From positions 1-5,352 of the forward strand of contig JAUHXI010000110.1 of assembly GCA_030426875.1 (NCBI GenBank): a stretch of 5,352 bases of DNA. The letters run 5' to 3'. Shown piece by piece: positions 1 to 5,245 of this stretch (its first letter is position 1; the number at the start of each line of letters is the position of its first letter). Made by a program: the position numbers and the translations under genes. Below the pieces are notes generated by a model. The model did no database searches. It worked only from the letters and a program-made list of their open reading frames with translations, and had not been told where the DNA came from. Source of the stretch: a bacterium. GTDB lineage: Bacteria > Patescibacteriota > Gracilibacteria > UM-FILTER-43-11.

Positions 1-2
1 GA

Positions 3-78
3 GCGGGTATCGTATAGTTGGTTATTATCCCGGCCTTCCAAGCCGGTGAGTGGGGTTCGAGTCCCCATACCCGCTCCA
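3..78 (+). tRNA. tRNA-Gly (anticodon TCC), CCA encoded
   Basis: This is a complete 76-base cloverleaf that decodes GGA and, by wobble, other GGN glycine codons. The acceptor stem GCGGGTA (3-9) pairs perfectly with TACCCGC (68-74), followed by discriminator T75 and an encoded CCA (76-78). The anticodon stem CCGGC/GCCGG (30-34 with 42-46) closes the loop CTTCCAA, with anticodon TCC at 37-39. The T stem TGGGG/CCCCA closes TTCGAGT. The D arm is weak: three pairs, one of them G-T, then a T-T mismatch. It still keeps A14, G18-G19 and A21. The TCGTATA start of the D arm matches what I recall of E. coli tRNA-Gly(UCC). The variable loop is short. The promoter must lie left of the window. Confidence 0.97.
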
Positions 79-95
79 ATATAAACTTTAAAATC

Positions 96-123
96 AAACC
101 CCTGAAAGGAGTTAGGTTTTTTT
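96..123 (+). terminator. possible intrinsic terminator after tRNA-Gly
   Basis: An imperfect stem AAACC (96-100) with GGTTT (115-119) encloses a small CCT/AGG pairing and a five-base bulge. It runs into seven T's (117-123). It lies 17 bases after the tRNA CCA end, a sensible position for ending the tRNA transcript. The stem is weak, so this is only a plausible call. Confidence 0.4.
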
Positions 124-170
124 GAGGCGGACTAGTTTTTTCAACGCATCCAATCTAAAATAAGTCAAAG

Positions 171-203
171 CCCCTCCTTGGGTAAGGAGGGGTTGGGGTG
201 GTC
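171..203 (+). repeat. GC-rich hairpin repeat (copy A)
   Basis: A perfect 9-bp inverted repeat, CCCCTCCTT (171-179) and AAGGAGGGG (184-192), has a GGGT loop and is followed by TTGGGGTGGTC. There is no T-run, so it is not a classic terminator. A second element with the same plan (hairpin, A/T spacer, G-run, TC end) lies at 1849-1880 in the opposite orientation. The plan resembles short intergenic hairpin repeats seen in many bacterial genomes (from memory). Its AAGGAGG looks like a Shine-Dalgarno core, but no start codon follows. Confidence 0.6.
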
Positions 204-237
204 ATATTAAAGTCATTGCCCGAGTCATCACATCATC

Positions 238-264
238 AAAAACCCCTGACTCATTACTTCAGGG
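238..264 (-). terminator. terminator-like hairpin on the minus strand
   Basis: CCCTGA (244-249) and TCAGGG (259-264) form a perfect 6-bp stem with a 9-base loop. Read on the minus strand, the stem is followed by G and then five T's (242-238). Read on the plus strand it has only A's after it. No minus-strand gene is visible to the right that it could terminate, so its role is unclear. It could stop antisense transcription towards the tRNA. Confidence 0.3.
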
Positions 265-280
265 CAAAAAAACTTAATCC

Positions 281-309
281 TTACGACTCAGCCCTCACTA
301 CTATATAAT
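281..309 (+). promoter_or_regulatory. candidate sigma70-type promoter of fmt
   Basis: A perfect TATAAT (304-309) has TTACGA (281-286) 17 bases upstream, a weak match to TTGACA. Transcription would begin near 316, leaving a leader of about 17 bases before the fmt ATG and no Shine-Dalgarno sequence in it. Confidence 0.5.
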
Positions 310-332
310 AAGAATGATTTTAATAAAATAAC

Positions 333-1292
333 ATGAAACCAATAAAAATCATCTTCATAGGCACGGGTGAGATTGGGGTGAGCCTGATGGAAGCTCTGGT
401 GCGTCACCCCCAAATCGACCTCACCTTAGTAGTGACCGGCATCGACAAGCCCATGGGGCGAAAGATGCAGTTGACTCCCAATGAAATCAAAAAAGCCGCA
501 CTGAACTTAGGCCTCGACACCTTTCAACCAGAAAACATCAATGAAACCAGTGCTTTGGAAAAACTAAAAGGCCTGAATCCTGATTTTTTGCTGGTGATGG
601 CCTATGGTCAAATGCTCAAGCAGCCTGTTTTGGAGTTGCCACAAATCGACTGTCTGAATGTACACACCTCGCTGCTGCCCACGTACCGAGGGGCCTCCCC
701 CATCAAATCGGCCATTCTAAATGGGGAGGAGGTCACGGGAATCAGTTTGATGCGGGTGATTAAAAAAATGGATGCGGGGCCGGTTTATTTTCAATTTAAA
801 ACTGACATTTCAAATACAGATACGGGTCAAACGCTCTCGAATAAAATGGCAAAATTGGCGGCGGAAGAGGTGCCGGGTGCCATTGTCAGGATTGTTGATG
901 AGAGCCTTGAGCCCGTGGAGCAGAATGAAGCGGAGGCGACGCATGTGAGCAAGCTTGAAAAGGCGGATGGAGTCATTGATTGGTCTGATTCAGCGGAGAA
1001 AATTGATTGCAAAATTCGAGCCTTCAACCCCTGGCCCTCTGCGTTCACTTTTTTTGAGGGGAAGCGCTTAAAAATCCATCAAGCCAAAGCCCATGCCACT
1101 CCCCTGCCCCACAAGCCGGGCACGGTGTGTGAGGTTGAAGGGAGGGTGGGGGTGAGTTGTGGGGAGGGTTTTTTGGAGTTGATTGAGGTTCAAGTGGAGG
1201 GGAGGAAGGCTCAGTCGATTGAGGTTTTTTTGAATGGGAATCAGGGGTTTGTGGGGGGTGAGGTGGGGGTAAAGGGGTGGAAATTAAAATAA
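333..1292 (+). CDS. fmt: methionyl-tRNA formyltransferase
   Basis: Fmt transfers the formyl group of 10-formyltetrahydrofolate to the amino group of initiator Met-tRNA in the cytoplasm, making the fMet-tRNA used to start translation. The 319-residue product is full length (E. coli Fmt is about 315). The N-terminal Rossmann-like catalytic domain (about 1-200) begins with IIFIGTGEIG. The catalytic triad of the family is present: N109 and H111 in NVHTSLLPTYRGASPI, and D147 in KKMDAGP. The C-terminal tRNA-binding domain spans about 205-319 (RAFNPWPSAFT, then a beta-rich end). The ATG at 333 starts just before the expected first strand. There is no Shine-Dalgarno sequence. The def gene, often its neighbour, is absent here. 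The last 47 codons are extraordinarily G-rich on the coding strand, giving a Gly/Val/Glu-rich tail, but the frame stays intact to TAA. Confidence 0.96.
   Translation: MKPIKIIFIGTGEIGVSLMEALVRHPQIDLTLVVTGIDKPMGRKMQLTPNEIKKAALNLGLDTFQPENINETSALEKLKGLNPDFLLVMAYGQMLKQPVLELPQIDCLNVHTSLLPTYRGASPIKSAILNGEEVTGISLMRVIKKMDAGPVYFQFKTDISNTDTGQTLSNKMAKLAAEEVPGAIVRIVDESLEPVEQNEAEATHVSKLEKADGVIDWSDSAEKIDCKIRAFNPWPSAFTFFEGKRLKIHQAKAHATPLPHKPGTVCEVEGRVGVSCGEGFLELIEVQVEGRKAQSIEVFLNGNQGFVGGEVGVKGWKLK
1244..1277 (+). other. G-quadruplex motif in the 3' end of fmt
   Basis: Four runs of at least four G's occur on the coding strand: 1244-1247, 1253-1258, 1265-1269 and 1274-1277. The loops between them are 5, 6 and 4 bases. 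This meets the usual quadruplex pattern and even allows four quartets, in both the DNA and the mRNA. A second G-run cluster at 1140-1164 nearly fits (one loop of 8 bases). The motif ends 15 bases before the end of the fmt stop codon. Whether it folds is not shown by the sequence. Confidence 0.6.
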
Positions 1293-1293
1293 T

Positions 1294-1322
1294 TTGCTAA
1301 AAATATAAAAAAGTGTTATTAT
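1294..1322 (+). promoter_or_regulatory. candidate promoter of the 154-residue acidic gene
   Basis: TTGCTA (1294-1299, 4 of 6 to TTGACA) and TATTAT (1317-1322, 5 of 6 to TATAAT) are exactly 17 bases apart. An extended -10 TG sits one base before the -10 box (1314-1315). It begins right after the fmt stop codon, so the next gene can be transcribed on its own. The predicted leader is about 28 bases, A/T-rich, without a Shine-Dalgarno sequence. Confidence 0.5.
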
Positions 1323-1356
1323 AAGTACAGAATAATAATCATTAATTCATTAAAAT

Positions 1357-1821
1357 ATGGCAAATTTAGATGATGAAGATAATAAATTAGCTTCGGCGGC
1401 TGAAGAGCTGGGGGGGGTTGCTGAAGTGCGTGAAGGTATTACCAAGGGTTTAGAATCCTTTGGCCTTGAAAATGTTGATCAGATGGGTTTACAAAGATCA
1501 ATTGATGAGTATCTTAAGGATTATCCTAGTGATGAGTATCTTAAGGATTATCTTAGCCTTCCACCACATTTTGATGATACTGTTTTTGTGACGGACCACG
1601 GCGAGACTCACTCTGAACCTACTAAAAACTGGATAAGAGAGCTAAGAATGCTAGACACAGAAGAGGCACGACTTAGCCTTTTAATCAGGTCGGTAAATGA
1701 TTCAAGGGGTAAGGATCAACTTTTCCTCAATATTTTAAAACAAGCAGCAGCAGGTGTTGGAATGTCTGAAGATAGCTTGAGTGAGCTTGATAGATTAATT
1801 AATGAAAAACTTGGAGGGTAG
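1357..1821 (+). CDS. acidic hypothetical protein, 154 residues
   Basis: I do not recognise this protein. It is strongly acidic (33 Asp/Glu against 16 Lys/Arg), has no cysteine, and shows no signal peptide or membrane segment, so it is probably a soluble cytoplasmic protein. Most of it looks helical; a Pro-containing middle (about 68-92) separates two helical halves. Residues 50-58 (DEYLKDYPS) are duplicated in tandem as 59-67 (DEYLKDYLS). A run of eight G's (1410-1417) covers codons 18-21. It has its own promoter after fmt and is followed by a hairpin repeat, so it seems to be a single-gene unit. It is more A/T-rich than its neighbours. The alternative that it is not a real gene is less likely, because the frame is long, starts at a sensible distance from a good promoter and has protein-like composition. 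Confidence 0.78.
   Translation: MANLDDEDNKLASAAEELGGVAEVREGITKGLESFGLENVDQMGLQRSIDEYLKDYPSDEYLKDYLSLPPHFDDTVFVTDHGETHSEPTKNWIRELRMLDTEEARLSLLIRSVNDSRGKDQLFLNILKQAAAGVGMSEDSLSELDRLINEKLGG
1504..1557 (+). repeat. 27-base tandem duplication inside the acidic gene
   Basis: Two adjacent 27-base units (1504-1530 and 1531-1557) differ at only two positions, the 23rd and the 27th. The duplication keeps the reading frame and doubles nine residues, changing only one of them (Pro57 to Leu66). The high identity, including third codon positions, suggests a recent duplication. Confidence 0.9.
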
Positions 1822-1848
1822 AATAGCCATTTTTATAAATCACTATAA

Positions 1849-1917
1849 GATCCCCCTAAATCCCCCTTTCGGAAGGGGGTAACTCTTATTTTACTTAGTT
1901 TTCAGACCCACCCCCTT
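1849..1917 (-). repeat. GC-rich hairpin repeat (copy B) with a third C-tract
   Basis: CCCCCTT (1862-1868) and AAGGGGG (1873-1879) form a perfect 7-bp stem with a TCGG loop, preceded by GATCCCCCTAAAT (1849-1861). Read on the minus strand, the order is hairpin, A/T spacer, G-run, ATC, the same plan as copy A at 171-203. AAGGGGGT (1873-1880) is also perfectly complementary to ACCCCCTT at 1910-1917, giving a competing 8-bp stem. A role in ending the transcript of the acidic gene is possible, but no T-run follows. Confidence 0.55.
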
Positions 1918-1932
1918 CAGTCAAACAACCCC

Positions 1933-1961
1933 TTAACACCCCCGCTTTTTTCCTGTATAAT
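1933..1961 (+). promoter_or_regulatory. strong candidate sigma70-type promoter of clpC
   Basis: TTAACA (1933-1938, 5 of 6 to TTGACA) and a perfect TATAAT (1956-1961) are separated by exactly 17 bases. Transcription would start near 1968, giving an A/T-rich leader of about 50 bases before the clpC ATG. No CIRCE element is visible, and only one half-match to a CtsR site (AGTCAAA at 1919-1925) is present. Confidence 0.7.
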
Positions 1962-1968
1962 AAAGCGG
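1942..1968. promoter_or_regulatory. inverted repeat around the clpC -10 box, possible operator
   Basis: CCGCTTT (1942-1948) and AAAGCGG (1962-1968) are perfect 7-bp inverted arms 13 bases apart. The -10 box lies wholly within the gap and the right arm reaches the expected start site. A dimeric repressor bound here would block the polymerase. It could alternatively form a stem in a transcript read through from upstream. The regulator is unknown. Confidence 0.4.
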
Positions 1969-2017
1969 AATTTTCTTCTGTTTGAAAATTTAAAATTAAA
2001 CACTAAAAATTGACCCC

Positions 2018-4666
2018 ATGTCCCCATTCGAAAAATTCACCCCCAACGCTAAGCAAGCCCTCAGCATCGCCGAAGAAGAATCCCGTAAACACGGACTCCC
2101 CTACATCGGCTCAGAACACCTGCTGATCGGCCTTTTGAGCAACCCCCGCTCCCTCGCCTTCTCCATCATGACCGGCGCCGGGGTCAGCCTCGAAAACGTA
2201 CGGATGATCCTCAACTCCGCCAGCAACCAAGAGCCCGAAGCCAAAAAAGTGCAACACGGACTTTCATCTTACCTAACTACCATCATTGAAGACGCCGTGC
2301 GTGTGGCCCATCAATACAACCACCCCTTTATTGGCAGTGAACACCTGCTTCATGCCCTGGTCTCTCAAGGCAAATGCGCTGCCACTGTGATCTTGGAAAG
2401 CATGGAAATCGATCCCGATGACTTCCGTCAGCAAATTGAAGACATGTTCCAGCAAATGGCGAATGTAAAAGGACGAGATGTACAGCAAATCAACACCTCC
2501 CTGGATAAGTTCTTGCAAGGATTACAAGGCGTCGTCTTTGCCCCAGGTCAAAATGACTACATGGATGCGTTTCAGCACAAAGATGACCAGCAACGCCATC
2601 ATCAACAAAAAAAAGCCAGCACTGGTTCCAAGCCAAACTCAAAGAATAAGAGTAAAACGCCAGCTTTAGATTATTTTACCACCAATCTAAATGAAAAGTG
2701 TCGCAAAGGCGAAATTGACCCCATCATTGGTCGAAAGGATGAAATTGAACGTGTGATCCACATCCTCAATCGAAAAACCAAAAACAACCCCGCCATTATT
2801 GGAGAACCGGGTGTGGGGAAGACCGCTGTGGTTGAAGGGTTGGCTCAAGCCATCGTCAACGACCATGTGCCAGACAGCCTGGCCAATAAAAAAATCCTCT
2901 CCCTATCACTATCCAACGTGATTGCCGGAACAAAATACCGCGGAGAATTTGAAGAACGCATGAAGAGCATCATCGACGAGGCTACAAAGGTGGACAACGA
3001 GATTATTCTTTTTATCGATGAAATCCACACGTTAACAGGAACCGGTTCGGCCGAGGGAAGCATGGATGCGGCAAACTTGCTCAAGCCTGCCATGGGTCGA
3101 GGGAGCTTGCAGATCATTGGAGCGACCACCATCGATGAATACCGCAAAAATATTGAAAAAGACAAAGCCCTGGAGCGGCGCTTTCAATCTGTTGTCGTCG
3201 AAGAACCTGACACAGAAGACTGCCTAAAGATTGTTGAAGGTTTGCGACCTTCTTATGAAGCATTTCACAACCTCAGCATCAGTGATGAAGCTATTGTGGC
3301 TGCTGTTCAGCTGTCACAGCGTTACATCACCGAACGCTACCTGCCTGACAAAGCCATCGACCTGATTGACGAAGCTGCTGCTTTTAAAGGGGCTCGCTCA
3401 CAGGTGTCACACCCAGAAGTGCAAGTAAAAAAAGCTGAAATCCTGAAGATTGAGAAGAAAATTGAAAAAGAAGTGCTCAAGCAAGAGTATGAAAAGGCTT
3501 CAAAGCTAAAGGGGAAGAAAGAAGCCATTCAAAAAGAAGTGGAAGAAATGAAGTTAGCAAAGCGAAAAAAAGGCAATCAAATTCAAATCAAAGAAGATGA
3601 CATCGCCATGATTGTGGGTAAGATCACGGGCATTCCTGTGACTAAAATCATGAAGGATGAAGGGAAGAAGCTGGCCAGTTTAGAGAAAATTCTACACAAG
3701 TCCATTATATCCCAGGATGAAGCGGTCAAAGAAGTTTCAAAGGCCATTAGACGGTCACGAGTGGGCATCGCCTCGCCCAATCGCCCGATTGGCTCTTTTA
3801 TCTTTTTGGGGCCCACTGGTGTGGGGAAAACTGAATTGGTTAAAACCCTTGCCAAAGAAGTCTACAACAATAAGGATGCATTGATTAAAATCGACATGAG
3901 TGAATTCATGGAGCGCCACAATGTCTCTCGCTTGGTAGGAGCCAGCGCTGGCTATGTTGGTTATGAAGAAGGCGGTCAACTCACTGAATCTGTCAGACGA
4001 AAGCCCTACTCTGTCATCTTGTTTGATGAAGTGGAAAAAGCGCATCCAGAATTCTTCAACCTACTACTCCAAGTTTTGGAAGATGGTTATTTGACCGATG
4101 CCAAAGGAAAAAAGGTTGATTTTCGCAATACCATCATCATCATGACCAGTAATTTGGGGGCCGAGGAATTGACGGATGAAGCTCGAAAAATTGGTTTCAA
4201 TTTGCATGGTGACAAACTCAAACAAGCCGAACAAGCCTTTGAAGATCAAAAAGAAGAGGTGCTCAAAAAGGTTAAAAAACACTTCCGACCAGAATTTCTA
4301 AATCGAATCGATAAATTGGTTGTCTTTAAACCCTTAAAAAATGAAGACGTGCAAGAGATCGTGGAGCTACAGCTCAAAGAACTCAACACCCGACTCAAAG
4401 ACAAGCACATCCAAATCAATGCGAGCAAAAAAGCCGTGGAACTTTTGGCTAAATTAAGCTATAAACCTGAATATGGAGCGCGTCCTGTTCGCCGGAATTT
4501 GCAAGATTTGATTGAAGATAAAATCGCTGAGCACATTCTGGACGGGAGCTTTAAGCCTGGAATGGAGATAAAAATTGACCAAAAAGGGAAAAAAGAGGAA
4601 TTAATGCTATTTAATGATCAACCATTAGGGGGATCCTTAAGTATGACCTCGATCAAAATCGGTTAA
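2018..4666 (+). CDS. clpC: ClpC-type AAA+ unfoldase, ATPase subunit of the Clp protease
   Basis: ClpC hexamers unfold proteins with ATP and feed them into the ClpP chamber for degradation. All parts are visible in the 882 residues. Two Clp N-domain repeats (about 1-145) each carry IGSEHLL (30-36, 105-111). D1 has Walker A GEPGVGKT (262-269), Walker B IILFIDE (329-335) and an arginine pair R387-R388. A short Lys/Glu-rich UVR-type middle segment (about 465-520) is the ClpC hallmark, unlike the long middle domain of ClpB. D2 has Walker A GPTGVGKT (598-605), Walker B ending D670-E671, RPEFLNRID (757-765) and sensor 2 GARPVRR (820-826). The IGF tripeptide (725-727) is the family's ClpP-docking loop. 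The ATG starts the canonical MSPFEKFTPNAKQAL. The protein is longer than typical ClpC (about 810), mainly through a polar Gln/His/Lys linker near 147-225. No ctsR, mcsA, mcsB or clpP is adjacent. Confidence 0.97.
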   Translation: MSPFEKFTPNAKQALSIAEEESRKHGLPYIGSEHLLIGLLSNPRSLAFSIMTGAGVSLENVRMILNSASNQEPEAKKVQHGLSSYLTTIIEDAVRVAHQYNHPFIGSEHLLHALVSQGKCAATVILESMEIDPDDFRQQIEDMFQQMANVKGRDVQQINTSLDKFLQGLQGVVFAPGQNDYMDAFQHKDDQQRHHQQKKASTGSKPNSKNKSKTPALDYFTTNLNEKCRKGEIDPIIGRKDEIERVIHILNRKTKNNPAIIGEPGVGKTAVVEGLAQAIVNDHVPDSLANKKILSLSLSNVIAGTKYRGEFEERMKSIIDEATKVDNEIILFIDEIHTLTGTGSAEGSMDAANLLKPAMGRGSLQIIGATTIDEYRKNIEKDKALERRFQSVVVEEPDTEDCLKIVEGLRPSYEAFHNLSISDEAIVAAVQLSQRYITERYLPDKAIDLIDEAAAFKGARSQVSHPEVQVKKAEILKIEKKIEKEVLKQEYEKASKLKGKKEAIQKEVEEMKLAKRKKGNQIQIKEDDIAMIVGKITGIPVTKIMKDEGKKLASLEKILHKSIISQDEAVKEVSKAIRRSRVGIASPNRPIGSFIFLGPTGVGKTELVKTLAKEVYNNKDALIKIDMSEFMERHNVSRLVGASAGYVGYEEGGQLTESVRRKPYSVILFDEVEKAHPEFFNLLLQVLEDGYLTDAKGKKVDFRNTIIIMTSNLGAEELTDEARKIGFNLHGDKLKQAEQAFEDQKEEVLKKVKKHFRPEFLNRIDKLVVFKPLKNEDVQEIVELQLKELNTRLKDKHIQINASKKAVELLAKLSYKPEYGARPVRRNLQDLIEDKIAEHILDGSFKPGMEIKIDQKGKKEELMLFNDQPLGGSLSMTSIKIG

Positions 4667-4675
4667 TACGTCACA

Positions 4676-5188
4676 ATGAGGATAGCAGTAACCGGCGCAC
4701 ACCAGGTAGGAAAAACCACATTCATCCAATTCCTGGAAGATCGGTTGGATGGCTATCAGATTCTTCAGGAACCCTACTATATTTTGGAAGAGCAGGGAGT
4801 CTTGTTTAGCGAAGAACCCACGGTAGATGATTTTCTATTGCAGTTAGAGTATTCCATCAAATTAATGGAAGAAAGATACCATAATGTGATCTTCGACCGA
4901 TCACCACTTGACTTTCTGGCGTATCTTCAGGTTCTAGGTAGCCAGCAACATGTGACAAACCACTACGAAAAAGTAATGGATTGTATGTCAAGTCTTGACC
5001 TACTCATTTTCATCCGCATAGGTGATCCGGATATTACGGATAGCGAGACTGCTGACTTTCCGGCATTACGAGACCAGGTAGATGCACTTCTTGGTGAGTG
5101 GGTCCAGGACTTTGATGGGGAGGTCGTTGAGTTATCGATGCCGTTACAAGCAGGAGATGAAAAGATTTTATCATTTTTAAATAAATAA
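4676..5188 (+). CDS. small P-loop NTPase, kinase-like (AAA_28/NadR type)
   Basis: This 170-residue cytoplasmic protein begins MRIAVTGAHQVGKTT, a Walker A motif (GAHQVGKT, 7-14) at the very N-terminus. EPYY (32-35), QLEYS (56-60) and FDRSPLDFLAYL (73-84) follow. The DRSPLD motif after a hydrophobic strand resembles the catalytic Asp-Arg motif of nucleoside and NadR-type kinases and of the AAA_28 family (from memory of the families). That suggests phosphoryl transfer to a small molecule, but the substrate cannot be read from sequence. A later strand, LDLLIFIRI (103-111), fits the core fold; no arginine-rich lid is obvious. It starts nine bases after the clpC stop codon, with no promoter or Shine-Dalgarno sequence between, so it is probably co-transcribed with clpC. 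A functional link with ClpC is inference only. Confidence 0.82.
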   Translation: MRIAVTGAHQVGKTTFIQFLEDRLDGYQILQEPYYILEEQGVLFSEEPTVDDFLLQLEYSIKLMEERYHNVIFDRSPLDFLAYLQVLGSQQHVTNHYEKVMDCMSSLDLLIFIRIGDPDITDSETADFPALRDQVDALLGEWVQDFDGEVVELSMPLQAGDEKILSFLNK

Positions 5189-5212
5189 GCACTTCGTTCT
5201 CTAATCCACCCA

Positions 5213-5233
5213 ATTGCAAAAATAGTTTGCAAT
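5213..5233. repeat. 8-bp hairpin after the P-loop gene
   Basis: ATTGCAAA (5213-5220) and TTTGCAAT (5226-5233) form a perfect stem with a five-base loop, 24 bases after the stop codon. No T-run follows, so terminator function is doubtful. Two weaker hairpins follow: CCTTTGA with TCAAAAGG (about 5239-5260, one bulged A) and CTTTG with CAAAG (5282-5286 with 5296-5300). The octamer ATTGCAAA recurs at 5292-5299. Confidence 0.5.
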
Positions 5234-5245
5234 AGACCCCTTTGA

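Noticed and set aside
184..190. AAGGAGG as a ribosome binding site
   Set aside because: It lies in the right arm of a perfect hairpin and no start codon with an open frame follows at a usable distance.
1291..1356. Terminator after fmt
   Set aside because: No stem with a T-run is visible in this A/T-rich spacer; it instead holds a promoter.
1919..1925. AGTCAAA, a possible CtsR heptamer half-site before clpC
   Set aside because: CtsR needs a tandem repeat of the heptamer three bases apart; the expected second copy is C-rich and does not match. A similar AGTCAAA also occurs by chance at 163-169.
2478..2669. 63-residue open frame on the plus strand within clpC
   Set aside because: It overlaps the Clp N-domain and linker in another frame, has no independent start signals and low-complexity content; it matters only as the frame reached by slippage at the A8 tract.
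3755..4045. Minus-strand open frame opposite the clpC D2 domain
   Set aside because: It lies antisense to the highly conserved Walker A and B region of D2, whose codons explain the open frame.
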